Assembly: GCF_018687275.1 (NCBI RefSeq)
Contig: NZ_CP061287.1
Span: 2,108,001 to 2,172,000, forward strand
Direction: 5' to 3'
Source of the DNA: Polynucleobacter sp. MWH-Aus1W21
GTDB taxonomy: Bacteria; Pseudomonadota; Gammaproteobacteria; Burkholderiales; Burkholderiaceae
Length of the DNA stretch: 64,000 bases
A program made the position numbers and the translations under genes. This document shows, in pieces, positions 1-7,858 of this stretch (position 1 is its first letter; each line of letters begins with the position of its first letter). The notes below the pieces were generated by a model. The model ran no database searches and was not told the DNA's origin. It saw nothing but the letters and a program-made list of their open reading frames with translations.

Positions 1-240
1 GACTAAAAGATCATCACTCGAGAGTCTTTTAATCGCTGCAGCAAAGTCACTTTCAAACTTTATACCCTTGGGTAATTTAACGCCCAAAAGATAGGTGCGG
101 TTTTCACCACTCTCTTGAATATTATCTAGTTGTTGTTTGTTACGTGACCACAAACAAACATCACCTTCACGAAGGTGACGAGTGGCCTGTGCGGCCATCG
201 CCGTTCCCCAAGCGCCAGCACCAAGCAGTGTCACTTTCAT
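1..240 (-). CDS. gpsA: Glycerol-3-phosphate dehydrogenase [NAD(P)+], N-terminal part
   Basis: Reduces dihydroxyacetone phosphate to sn-glycerol 3-phosphate in the cytoplasm, the first step toward the phospholipid backbone. Only the first 80 codons are in the window; the gene runs off the left edge. The start is the ATG at 238-240, and the protein opens MKVTLLGAGAWGTAMA, the Rossmann dinucleotide-binding glycine motif (GAGAWG) typical of GpsA. It lies 23 bp downstream of secB on the same strand, and secB-gpsA adjacency is conserved in many proteobacteria. The family call is firm on the N-terminus; the catalytic domain is not visible. Confidence 0.9.
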   Translation of the reverse strand, partial: MKVTLLGAGAWGTAMAAQATRHLREGDVCLWSRNKQQLDNIQESGENRTYLLGVKLPKGIKFESDFAAAIKRLSSDDLLV

Positions 241-263
241 GATCTGTGGGCTCACTTAAAAAC

Positions 264-776
264 TTAGTGAGGCTTACTCTCAGTTGCTACGCCTTCTTTT
301 GCGGCGGCTTCTTGTTGCGCCTGCATCAAACGATGCTCGTACATGCCATGGAAATTAATTTCATTTAAATGAATTGGCTGGAACCCTGCACGACTAATAA
401 TATCGGCGATATTTGAACGTAAGTATGGGTACAAAATAGTTGGGCAAGCAATGCCAAGCATTGGGTCAATTTGCTCAACAGGAATATTGCTGAACTCAAA
501 AATACCCGCTTGTTTAGCTTCGACTAAGAACAACACTTTTGCATCTACCTTGGCAGTTACAGTGGAACTCAAGGCTACCTCGAAGATACCCTCACTCAAA
601 GGAGCGACAGAGATATCAATCTCTACTTGCACTTGCGGCTCAGAAGCAACCAACAAAATCTGCGGTGCATTAGGCTGCTCAAGCGACAAATCTTTTAAAT
701 AGATACGCTGAATTTGAAATCCAGGCTCTTTAGATTGTTCATTACTTACTTGGGGTGCGGAGGATTGTTCAGCCAT
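264..776 (-). CDS. secB: Protein-export chaperone SecB
   Basis: Tetrameric cytosolic chaperone that holds preproteins unfolded and delivers them to SecA for Sec export. The 170-residue product has the SecB beta-sheet core, including FQIQRIYLKDLSLEQPNAP near residue 20 and the later conserved ACPTILYPYLRSNIADIISRAGF near residues 110-132, followed by an Ala/Glu-rich C-terminal tail. Length is normal (about 150-170). Start at the ATG ending at 776; no strong Shine-Dalgarno is visible. It sits in a leftward cluster yibN-grxC-secB-gpsA. Confidence 0.96.
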   Translation of the reverse strand: MAEQSSAPQVSNEQSKEPGFQIQRIYLKDLSLEQPNAPQILLVASEPQVQVEIDISVAPLSEGIFEVALSSTVTAKVDAKVLFLVEAKQAGIFEFSNIPVEQIDPMLGIACPTILYPYLRSNIADIISRAGFQPIHLNEINFHGMYEHRLMQAQQEAAAKEGVATESKPH

Positions 777-805
777 TGCTAACTTTCTTTTGTATGTTTA
801 ATCTA

Positions 806-1060
806 TTAAGCCAACAAAGGATCAAGCTTGCCAGCGCGATCCAATGCCACTAAGTCGTCATAGCCACCAACGTGGGTATCACCAATATAAATCTGCGGGA
901 CAGTACGGCGACCAGTACGCGTCATCATGATTTCGCGCTGTGATGGGTCGCGATCAATCAAAATCTTTTCTAGGTTGGCCACGCCTTTTTTGATCAATAG
1001 CTTTTCCGCCATAACGCAATATGGGCAAACTTGAGTGCTGTACATCGTTACTGGAGACAT
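806..1060 (-). CDS. grxC: Glutaredoxin 3
   Basis: Small glutathione-dependent thiol-disulfide oxidoreductase. The 84-residue protein carries the dithiol active site CPYC near residues 12-15 and the TVPQIYIG segment containing the cis-Pro, followed by HVGGYDDL. The frame is open upstream to 1165, but the start chosen is the ATG at 1058-1060: it gives the standard glutaredoxin N-terminus MSPVTMYST and has a good Shine-Dalgarno (TAAGGAG) just before it. It is 10 bp downstream of the rhodanese gene and 29 bp upstream of secB, so it is probably co-transcribed with both. Confidence 0.95.
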   Translation of the reverse strand: MSPVTMYSTQVCPYCVMAEKLLIKKGVANLEKILIDRDPSQREIMMTRTGRRTVPQIYIGDTHVGGYDDLVALDRAGKLDPLLA

Positions 1061-1070
1061 TGACTTCTCC

Positions 1071-1484
1071 TTACTTAACCAAAGGAAGGGCTGCCGCTTT
1101 CCAGGCCTGCACACCGCCTTCCAATACCCCCGCCTCAGCAAAACCCAATTTTTGGGCTTCAGCAAGGAGCTTGCGGGATTGGACGCCAGTGTCGCAAACT
1201 AAGATGACAGGAAGCTTGCGATCTAACTTGAGCTTCTCAATGGCGGCAGTCAAGGCAGCAGAATTGGCAAATTTGGCGCCAGGTAGGTGCCCAGCTTTGT
1301 AATCCTCCTCGGAACGCAGATCAAGCACATATGCTTTACGACGATTAATCCAAATCGTTGCCTCTGTAGGCGACAAGCCTTTTCCGCCAATAAGCGTAGA
1401 TAATGTGGGTAGGAAAAGCGCTGCGCCCGAAACCAGAAGGAGGGCGATAAGCGCTAAATTATCAATTTGCGTGAGAAAGTTCAT
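1071..1484 (-). CDS. yibN: Membrane-anchored rhodanese-domain protein (YibN-like)
   Basis: Probable sulfurtransferase tethered to the inner membrane. Residues about 8-30 are hydrophobic (LALIALLLVSGAALFLP), giving one N-terminal membrane segment, and a rhodanese domain follows. The domain has LDLRSEEDYKAGHLPGA near residue 55 and the active-site loop VCDTGVQSRK with the catalytic Cys near residue 100. The start is the ATG at 1482-1484; an upstream in-frame GTG is less likely because a perfect TATAAT lies 6 nt before the ATG. It heads the yibN-grxC-secB-gpsA run. The substrate is unknown. Confidence 0.88.
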   Translation of the reverse strand: MNFLTQIDNLALIALLLVSGAALFLPTLSTLIGGKGLSPTEATIWINRRKAYVLDLRSEEDYKAGHLPGAKFANSAALTAAIEKLKLDRKLPVILVCDTGVQSRKLLAEAQKLGFAEAGVLEGGVQAWKAAALPLVK

Positions 1485-1496
1485 CACCGGATTATA
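1484..1496 (-). promoter_or_regulatory. Putative leaderless promoter of yibN
   Basis: On the minus strand a perfect TATAAT (1491-1496) is followed by 6 nt (CCGGTG) and then the ATG of yibN. With a standard sigma70 geometry this puts +1 on the A of the start codon. No convincing -35 box was found. It overlaps by 2 bp the -10-like hexamer of the divergent gpmA. Confidence 0.5.
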
Positions 1497-1509
1497 GAAT
1501 GGCTCTATG
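1495..1509 (+). promoter_or_regulatory. Putative leaderless promoter of gpmA
   Basis: TAGAAT at 1495-1500 (5 of 6 matches to TATAAT), then 6 nt (ggctct), then the ATG of gpmA at 1507. There is no Shine-Dalgarno before gpmA, consistent with initiation on a leaderless transcript. The -35 region is weak. Confidence 0.5.
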
Positions 1510-2196
1510 AAACAACTTGTCCTTATTCGTCATGGCGAATCCGCCTGGAACCTTGAAAACCGCTTCACTGGCTGGGCGGACGTTGACTTAACCCCAAAAG
1601 GCGCTGAACAAGCCTTAGCAGCAGGTGCAAATCTCAAAAAAGCAGGCTATGAATTTGATATTGCCTATACCTCTGTTTTAAGGCGTGCCATACGCACCCT
1701 CTGGAATGTGCAAGACACCATGGACCTTATGTGGTTACCCGTTGTGCATAGCTGGCGACTTAATGAACGCCACTATGGCGCCCTCACCGGACTCAATAAA
1801 GCAGAAACTGCTCAAAAATATGGGGACGAACAAGTGCATATTTGGCGACGCTCATATGACGTGCGCCCGCCATTGCTAGAAAACGAAGATGAGCGCAATC
1901 CCAAAAATGATCCGCGCTACTCCAAACTCAATACTTCAGACATCCCATTGGGTGAATGTCTGAAAGATAACGTTGAACGTGTATTGCCATTATGGAATGA
2001 ATCAATTGCTCCAGCACTCAAAGCTGGCAAACGTGTTTTGTTAGTGGCGCATGGCAATAGTATTCGCTCTTTAATTAAATATTTAGATCAAATGTCTGAC
2101 GAAGCCATTATGGAAGTTAATGTTCCAAATGGAGTTCCACTAGTTTACGAATTAGATGATGACCTCAAACCCATTCAACACTTTTATTTGGATTAA
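1507..2196 (+). CDS. gpmA: 2,3-bisphosphoglycerate-dependent phosphoglycerate mutase
   Basis: Interconverts 3- and 2-phosphoglycerate in glycolysis/gluconeogenesis. The 229-residue protein begins MKQLVLIRHGESAWN with the phospho-acceptor His at residue 9, has the family-typical NRFTGWADVDL, the RYGALTG-like element HYGALTGLNKAE and the second catalytic His in VAHGNSIR near residue 182. Length matches dPGM enzymes (about 230-250). It is transcribed divergently from yibN with only 22 bp between the two ATGs. ctpA follows 12 bp downstream, so the two are probably co-transcribed. Confidence 0.97.
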   Translation: MKQLVLIRHGESAWNLENRFTGWADVDLTPKGAEQALAAGANLKKAGYEFDIAYTSVLRRAIRTLWNVQDTMDLMWLPVVHSWRLNERHYGALTGLNKAETAQKYGDEQVHIWRRSYDVRPPLLENEDERNPKNDPRYSKLNTSDIPLGECLKDNVERVLPLWNESIAPALKAGKRVLLVAHGNSIRSLIKYLDQMSDEAIMEVNVPNGVPLVYELDDDLKPIQHFYLD

Positions 2197-2208
2197 AACA
2201 AAAGAAAT

Positions 2209-3645
2209 ATGCGCCAATTTCTAAAGAATTTTGCACTAATCGCTGTTGGTCTTATTGCTGGAGTAGCGGCTACGATCCAGCTCTCCGCGACCGCCCAGCA
2301 AGGCGCCGCGCAGCTCCCGCTGGATGAGCTGCGAACGCTATCGAATGTCTTTGCGCAGATTAAGCGTGAGTATGTGGAGCCAATTGAAGATAAGCAATTA
2401 TTGACGGATGCTGTGAAGGGTATGGTGAGTAGCCTTGATCCACATTCCACCTTCTTGGACAAAAAAGACTTTTCAGAAATGCAGGAACAAACGTCCGGCA
2501 AATTTGCCGGTCTTGGTATTGAAATTACTTCTGAAGATGGCGTAGTGAAGGTATTAAATCCAATTGAAGATAGCCCTGCAGCTCGTGCAGGCTTGCAAGC
2601 AGGAGATTTAATTACTCGCTTGGATGACAAACCAGTGCGCGGCATGTCTCTCGATAAAGCAGTCCGCACTATGCGCGGTACACCGGGAACCAAAATTACT
2701 TTGACAGTATTTCGTAAGAGTGAAGAGCGTAGCTTTCCTGTAACCATAACTCGCGCAGAAATTAAAGTTCAATCAGTCAAAACTAAAATTCTCGATAACG
2801 ATATTGCGTGGGTACGCATCACTAGCTTTCAAGAACGAACTGTTCCCGATCTTGCTAAAAAGTTAACCGATATCGCCAATCAAGATCCAAAACTCAAAGG
2901 CATCATTCTTGACCTCCGCAACAATGGCGGTGGTTTATTGCAAGGCGCAGTAGGGGTTGCAGCCGCATTCTTACCTGCAGACGCCATTATTGTCTCCACC
3001 AAAGGTCAATCCCCTGATTCCAAACAGGTATTTAATGCCACTCCAGCCATGTACCGCCTCAATGAGCCAGGCGATCCTTTGGCAGGGGTTCCAGCAATAT
3101 TTAAGAAACTACCAATGGTAGTGTTGGTGAACGCCTATTCTGCTTCCGCTTCTGAAATTGTGGCTGGCGCACTGCAAGACTACAAACGTGCAACCATTAT
3201 TGGGAAAACAACTTTTGGTAAGGGTTCAGTACAAACTGTTCGCCTCCTGACTAATGACTCAGCGCTCAAAATTACTACCGCTTACTACTACACCCCTAGC
3301 GGTAAATCGATTCAAGCTTTTGGCGTTAAACCAGATATTCCAGTCGACCAAAATAAGGATGGCGATCCAGATGATGTTTTGATCACTCGCGAGATTGATA
3401 GCGAGAAGCATCTGCGCAACAAACAATCCGCTGAAGACAAGCTCATTAAAGATCGTGAACAACGCCGTCTCGAGGAGTTACAACGCATTGAAGAAAAAAA
3501 TGCTAAAAAGACTCCTGAAGAAAAAGAGAAAGAGAAGAATAAGAAGCCTCCTGAGCTAGGTAGTGCAGATGACTTCATGCTTTCTCAAGCTGTGGCCTTT
3601 ATTAATGGCCAGCCCGTAAAGCGCTCATCCTCCAAGCTTGAATAA
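2209..3645 (+). CDS. ctpA: Carboxy-terminal processing serine protease (S41 family)
   Basis: Periplasmic tail-specific endopeptidase that trims or degrades proteins from their C-terminus. Residues about 5-30 form an N-terminal export or anchor segment (ALIAVGLIAGVAATIQL). A PDZ domain lies near residues 95-165 (GLGIEI ... DSPAARAGLQAGDLI). The S41 catalytic domain contains the Ser in NAYSASASEIVAG and the Lys in GKTTFGKGSVQT about 25 residues later. The C-terminal 90 residues are a charged Lys/Glu helix (EEKEKEKNKK), likely coiled coil. Length of 478 is usual for CtpA-type proteases. It lies between gpmA and the MoeB-like gene in a rightward run. Confidence 0.94.
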   Translation: MRQFLKNFALIAVGLIAGVAATIQLSATAQQGAAQLPLDELRTLSNVFAQIKREYVEPIEDKQLLTDAVKGMVSSLDPHSTFLDKKDFSEMQEQTSGKFAGLGIEITSEDGVVKVLNPIEDSPAARAGLQAGDLITRLDDKPVRGMSLDKAVRTMRGTPGTKITLTVFRKSEERSFPVTITRAEIKVQSVKTKILDNDIAWVRITSFQERTVPDLAKKLTDIANQDPKLKGIILDLRNNGGGLLQGAVGVAAAFLPADAIIVSTKGQSPDSKQVFNATPAMYRLNEPGDPLAGVPAIFKKLPMVVLVNAYSASASEIVAGALQDYKRATIIGKTTFGKGSVQTVRLLTNDSALKITTAYYYTPSGKSIQAFGVKPDIPVDQNKDGDPDDVLITREIDSEKHLRNKQSAEDKLIKDREQRRLEELQRIEEKNAKKTPEEKEKEKNKKPPELGSADDFMLSQAVAFINGQPVKRSSSKLE

Positions 3646-3663
3646 TTTTTAGCTGGCCAACAG

Positions 3664-4416
3664 ATGAATGACGAGCAGTTACTTCGCTACTCCAGGCATT
3701 TATTGCTGGAAGAAATTGATGTTGCTGGCCAAGAAAAACTGCTTAACGCACACGTATTAGTAATTGGTGCTGGCGGCCTCGGCAGTGCGGCCGCGCCTTA
3801 CTTGGCTGCAGCAGGAGTAGGTCACATCACCCTCATGGATCATGATGCAGTAGAGCTCACGAATTTACAGCGCCAAATCCTGCATGCCGAAAGCAGTATT
3901 GGCAAAAGCAAAGTTGCCTCCGGAAAAGAATTTCTAGAACGACTTAATTCCACGATTCAAATCGAAACCATTCAAGCTAAAGCAACTAGTTCACTGCTGG
4001 ATGAGTTATTACCAAGCGTGGATGTAGTTTTAGATTGTACGGATAACTTTTCAACCAGGCACCTCATTAATGCTGCCTGCGTTAATAACCAAACTCCACT
4101 AGTTTCGGGGTCCGCCCTTAAATTTGATGGTCAAGTTAGCGTCTTTGATCCGCGCAACTCCAGATCTCCTTGCTATGCGTGCATCTTTTCTCCAGATGAA
4201 AAATTCGAAGAAGTCAGCTGCTCCACTATGGGCGTCTTCTCGCCCTTAGTGGGGATTATTGGGGCGATGCAAGCAGCTCAAGCACTGCAAGTATTGATTG
4301 GTTTTGGTGAACCGTTAGTGGGCCGTATGTTGCTTTGGAATGGGCGCACTACCCAAATCGATGAAATCCGTATTAGCCGCAATGCTGAGTGCTCAGTGTG
4401 CGGCTCAGTGCACTAA
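3664..4416 (+). CDS. moeB: HesA/MoeB/ThiF-family adenylyltransferase
   Basis: E1-like enzyme that adenylates the C-terminal glycine of a ubiquitin-fold sulfur carrier (MoaD for molybdopterin, or ThiS for thiazole). The 250-residue protein has the ATP-binding motif VIGAGGLGSAAAPYLAAAGVG (residues about 32-52), the metal-side Asp in DCTDNF near residue 127, a SCSTMGVF loop, and two Cys pairs (CYAC near 172 and CSVC near 245) expected to bind zinc. Without the carrier gene nearby the assignment between MoeB and ThiF cannot be settled. Its stop lies 5 bp from that of the convergent ptsI. Confidence 0.9.
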   Translation: MNDEQLLRYSRHLLLEEIDVAGQEKLLNAHVLVIGAGGLGSAAAPYLAAAGVGHITLMDHDAVELTNLQRQILHAESSIGKSKVASGKEFLERLNSTIQIETIQAKATSSLLDELLPSVDVVLDCTDNFSTRHLINAACVNNQTPLVSGSALKFDGQVSVFDPRNSRSPCYACIFSPDEKFEEVSCSTMGVFSPLVGIIGAMQAAQALQVLIGFGEPLVGRMLLWNGRTTQIDEIRISRNAECSVCGSVH

Positions 4417-4420
4417 GAGC

Positions 4421-6172
4421 CTAAGAGAGTAAGCGCTCTAAAGCTTTCGCTTGCTCTTCGGGCTCATACGCCCTTAAGACTCTACCAATTCGAGCCTTTA
4501 ATAAACCTACATTAGCTTGCAGAATCTCTCGCTTTACCAATAACAGTTGACTAAAGTGCATTGAAAAGTCGGTTAAGCCGAGCGCCAGCAATAACCTTGT
4601 TAACGCAGGATCACCGGCCATCTCACCACAAACAGCCACCGGCACATTTGCGCGCTTAGCTTGCTCAATAATGTTTGCCAACAAATTTAATATGGCTGGA
4701 TGCAAGGGGTCATATAAATGCGCAACCGCATGATCTGCCCGATCGATCGCCAAGGTGTACTGAATTAAATCGTTAGTGCCAATGGATAGAAAATCAAAGC
4801 GATTAATAAATAAAGGTAATACCAAGGCAGCAGCCGGAATCTCAATCATGGCGCCGACTTGTATGTTTGGATTAAATGCTTTTCCACGTTGATGCAACTG
4901 CTGTTTCGCTTTTTCAATCAATCTAAATGTTTCATCAATCTCTTTGGCGTGCGCCAACATTGGAATCATGATGCGAGCTTGACCATGTGCCGATGCACGC
5001 AAGATTGCTCTTAACTGCGTTAAGAAAATTTCAGGCTCCGTTAATGACCAGCGAATTGCGCGCAAGCCCAGAGGTGATATACCCGTTTGAGAAATATCAC
5101 CACCACCTCCTAAAGCCTTATCAGCACCAACGTCGATTGTTCTGATATTGACAGGCAAGCCATGCATTAAATCAACTACGCGACGATATTCTTGATATTG
5201 CTGCTCTTCGTCTGGTAATGCCTGTTTACGATCCATGAATAAAAATTCGGAGCGGAATAAACCAACGCCTACTGCACCCAACTTCACTGCTTGAATGGCA
5301 TCTTCTGGCAACTCAATATTAGCGAACAACTCAATCTCAACCCGATCGGCTGTTTCAGTTTTAGCGTGTTTTAATTGCTGGAGCTTGCGGGCTTCTTTTA
5401 AAACCTGTGTTTGTAGTTTTCGGTACTCTGCCAGCAGCTGCTCATCAGGGGCTACCACTACAACCCCTCGCTCACCATCCAATACTAACCAATCACCATG
5501 ACGAATCATTTCGCTGGCATGACGTACACCAACTACCGCAGGGATCTCCATACTGCGCGCCACAATAGCGGTATGTGAGGTCTTACCACCCAGATCCGTT
5601 ACGAAACCAGTAAATGCATGCTCTTTAAAGCGCAACATGTCGTGCGGTGCAATATCGTGAGCAACGATGATGGACTCAACGCCGATATCACTCGTAGGTA
5701 AAAAATCAGAATCGTTTAAGGGATCTTTTTTCTGTGCATTTAAAGCCTTAATGACACGCTCAGCAACCTGCCGAATATCATTGGCGCGCTCTTTTAAATA
5801 CGCATCTTCAATATCTGCAAATTGCTCCAAAAGATCATTGAGCTCTGTTGTTAAAGCCCAAGCAGCATTCAATCTCTGCGTACGAATTAATTTAATCGGC
5901 TTTTCTGCCAAAGCAGGATCTGCCAATATCATGCCGTGAACATCTAAAAATGCAGCCATTTCTTGTGGCGCATCTTTAGGCAGTCCTTGTCTCAATTGCT
6001 CAAGCTCTAAGCGAACCTGACCAAAAGCATCTAATAACTTTTGGGCTTCCGCCTCTTCTTTTCCAGCCTCAATTAAATAGTGACTGACTTCTAATGCTGC
6101 GCGAGAAATCAGTACCGCCTTGCCAATGGCAATGCCTTTCGATACTGGAATTCCGTGCAACGCAAATGTCAT
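4421..6172 (-). CDS. ptsI: Phosphoenolpyruvate-protein phosphotransferase (enzyme I)
   Basis: First enzyme of the phosphotransferase system: takes phosphate from PEP onto a histidine and passes it to HPr. The 583-residue product begins with the HPr-interacting helical domain, has the phospho-His signature GGKTSHTAIVARSMEIPAVVG near residue 195-215, and the PEP-binding TIM barrel with GVGLFRSEFLFMD near 305 and the signature DFLSIGTNDLIQYTLA with a downstream active-site Cys in VCGEMAGD near residue 505. It is 5 bp downstream of ptsH. No sugar-specific IIBC permease is encoded in the window. Confidence 0.97.
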   Translation of the reverse strand: MTFALHGIPVSKGIAIGKAVLISRAALEVSHYLIEAGKEEAEAQKLLDAFGQVRLELEQLRQGLPKDAPQEMAAFLDVHGMILADPALAEKPIKLIRTQRLNAAWALTTELNDLLEQFADIEDAYLKERANDIRQVAERVIKALNAQKKDPLNDSDFLPTSDIGVESIIVAHDIAPHDMLRFKEHAFTGFVTDLGGKTSHTAIVARSMEIPAVVGVRHASEMIRHGDWLVLDGERGVVVVAPDEQLLAEYRKLQTQVLKEARKLQQLKHAKTETADRVEIELFANIELPEDAIQAVKLGAVGVGLFRSEFLFMDRKQALPDEEQQYQEYRRVVDLMHGLPVNIRTIDVGADKALGGGGDISQTGISPLGLRAIRWSLTEPEIFLTQLRAILRASAHGQARIMIPMLAHAKEIDETFRLIEKAKQQLHQRGKAFNPNIQVGAMIEIPAAALVLPLFINRFDFLSIGTNDLIQYTLAIDRADHAVAHLYDPLHPAILNLLANIIEQAKRANVPVAVCGEMAGDPALTRLLLALGLTDFSMHFSQLLLVKREILQANVGLLKARIGRVLRAYEPEEQAKALERLLS

Positions 6173-6177
6173 GCTAA

Positions 6178-6447
6178 TTACTCACCTTCGCCAAAGCGAT
6201 CATTAATTAAAGCTGTCAGAGCCTGCATGGCTTCATCCTCTTTCTCGCCTACAGTCTCAAGGGTGACAGTGCTGCCAATTCCAGCTGCCAACATCATGAC
6301 GCCCATAATGCTCTTGGCATTAATTTGACGCCCGTTACGTGACAACAGTATTTCACAAGGAAACTGTGCGGCCAATTGAGAAAGTTTTGCAGATGCGCGA
6401 GCGTGCAAACCTAACTTATTAATGATTTCAATTTCTGCGATAGGCAT
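6178..6447 (-). CDS. ptsH: Phosphocarrier protein HPr
   Basis: Phosphate shuttle between enzyme I and EIIA. The 89-residue protein has the active His15 in NKLGLHARAS and Ser46 in AKSIMGVMML, the latter being the site targeted by HPr kinase/phosphorylase in organisms that have that enzyme. It lies between the IIA gene (17 bp gap) and ptsI (5 bp gap) on the same strand. Conservation of both phosphorylation sites fits a regulatory PTS controlled by HprK, which is not in this window. Confidence 0.97.
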   Translation of the reverse strand: MPIAEIEIINKLGLHARASAKLSQLAAQFPCEILLSRNGRQINAKSIMGVMMLAAGIGSTVTLETVGEKEDEAMQALTALINDRFGEGE

Positions 6448-6464
6448 TGTCTGCGGACCCTTAT

Positions 6465-6887
6465 TTATTCTTGATTGACTTTACTGCCCAAGCGTAAGAT
6501 CCCATTTTGTCCGCCGGCAAGCGCTTTCTGCGCCAACTCCTCAAGACTCTCACCTCGATGAGAAATGCAGCGCATCAACATGGGGAGATTTAATCCCGCC
6601 AAAACAATTACAGGCGCATTTAATCCCGATAAAGGACCCAGAGCCTCCAGCTTAGAGGCTACATTGGCGGGGGTTGCACCCATCACATCTGTCAAAATCA
6701 GCACGCCATTGCCTGTATTGACTCCATAAGCCGCTTTCATGACACGATCAAAGCTTGCCTTGGTATCTTCATGAGGCGGGATATCAACCGCACGCACACG
6801 CTCAGGCACAACACCGAAGGTATGCTCAGCAAATCCCAACATTGCGCTAGCAACAGGTGTATGAGCAACGATGACAATTCCAGCCAT
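6465..6887 (-). CDS. PTS EIIA component, mannose/fructose type
   Basis: EIIA-Man-like protein that accepts phosphate from HPr. The 140-residue product starts MAGIVIVAHTPVASAML, with the phospho-acceptor His near residue 9, and has the GVLILTDVMGATPANVA segment and the NLPMLMR motif typical of the EIIA-Man fold. The frame is open to 6923, but the ATG at 6885-6887 gives the correct N-terminus and begins 2 bp after the gshB stop. With no IIB/IIC nearby it is probably regulatory rather than a sugar-uptake component. Confidence 0.93.
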   Translation of the reverse strand: MAGIVIVAHTPVASAMLGFAEHTFGVVPERVRAVDIPPHEDTKASFDRVMKAAYGVNTGNGVLILTDVMGATPANVASKLEALGPLSGLNAPVIVLAGLNLPMLMRCISHRGESLEELAQKALAGGQNGILRLGSKVNQE

Positions 6888-6889
6888 AT

Positions 6890-7831
6890 TTATGCCAATG
6901 CTTTCTCTAGTGCTACCAACCAAAATTGTGCGACATTAAAGTCAGTTTGATTGGTAATTTCAACAAAACAAGTAGGGCTAGTTACATTAATTTCAGTGAG
7001 GTAACCACCAATTAAATCTAGTCCAACTAAGAATAATCCACGCTGATTTAAGATTGGCGCCAGTTTTTCGGCAATCTTTTTTTCAGCTTCAGTTAAAGGC
7101 ATTGCAACCCCTTTGCCGCCAGCTGCTAGATTGCCGCGGATTTCATTACCTTGTGGAATGCGCGCTAATGCAAATGGCACTACCTCGCCGCCAATTAAGA
7201 GTACGCGCTTATCGCCCTGGGCAATCTCTGGAAGAAAGCGCTGCACCATGAGCGTTCTTGCGCCATTTTCGCCAAGTGTTTCAACAATACTAGCGAGATT
7301 AAGGCCATCGGCGCCAACCCTGAATACGCCCATACCACCCATGCCATCTAAAGGCTTAATCACGATATCTCGGTGGGTTTGATGAAAACGCTCCACAGCC
7401 TCCAATTCACGTGTGACCAAGGTAGGGGGTATAAGTTCGGGAAACTCAGTAATAGACAGCTTTTCTGAGTGATCACGCACCGCGCTCGGCTCATTAAATA
7501 CTTTTGCACCCTGACGAACTGCAGCCGATAACAACCAAGTTGTATTGAGATACTCAATATCAAATGGTGGGTCTGTACGCATGAGAACAGCAGAAAAAGA
7601 TTTGAGTGATCGCGACTCTATATCACCCAACTCATACCAATTAGTAGAGCTAGATTTAATTAATAGGGCCTGACAATCAGCCACTACAAAATCATCTCTC
7701 CATAAAACATTTTTACTTTGGCAAAACCACAAACGATGTCCAGCCTCTTGCGCAGCACGCATCATCGCAAGCGAAGAATCTTTTTGAATCTTGAAAGATT
7801 CAAGGGGGTCTGCAATAAAAAGGAAGTCCAT
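6890..7831 (-). CDS. gshB: Glutathione synthetase
   Basis: Joins gamma-glutamylcysteine and glycine with ATP, the second step of glutathione synthesis. The 313-residue ATP-grasp enzyme starts MDFLFIADPLESF, contains DPPFDIEYLNTTWLL near residue 88-102, IVIKPLDGMGGMGVFRV (ATP-binding Lys and glycine-rich loop) near 155-171, and TEINVTSPTCFVEI near the C-terminus, all typical of bacterial GshB. It is 27 bp downstream of gshA, so the two steps of the pathway are adjacent, and the PTS genes follow on the same strand. Confidence 0.97.
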   Translation of the reverse strand: MDFLFIADPLESFKIQKDSSLAMMRAAQEAGHRLWFCQSKNVLWRDDFVVADCQALLIKSSSTNWYELGDIESRSLKSFSAVLMRTDPPFDIEYLNTTWLLSAAVRQGAKVFNEPSAVRDHSEKLSITEFPELIPPTLVTRELEAVERFHQTHRDIVIKPLDGMGGMGVFRVGADGLNLASIVETLGENGARTLMVQRFLPEIAQGDKRVLLIGGEVVPFALARIPQGNEIRGNLAAGGKGVAMPLTEAEKKIAEKLAPILNQRGLFLVGLDLIGGYLTEINVTSPTCFVEITNQTDFNVAQFWLVALEKALA

Positions 7832-7858
7832 TTTTCTATTGAGCGATTAGAAGTTCAT

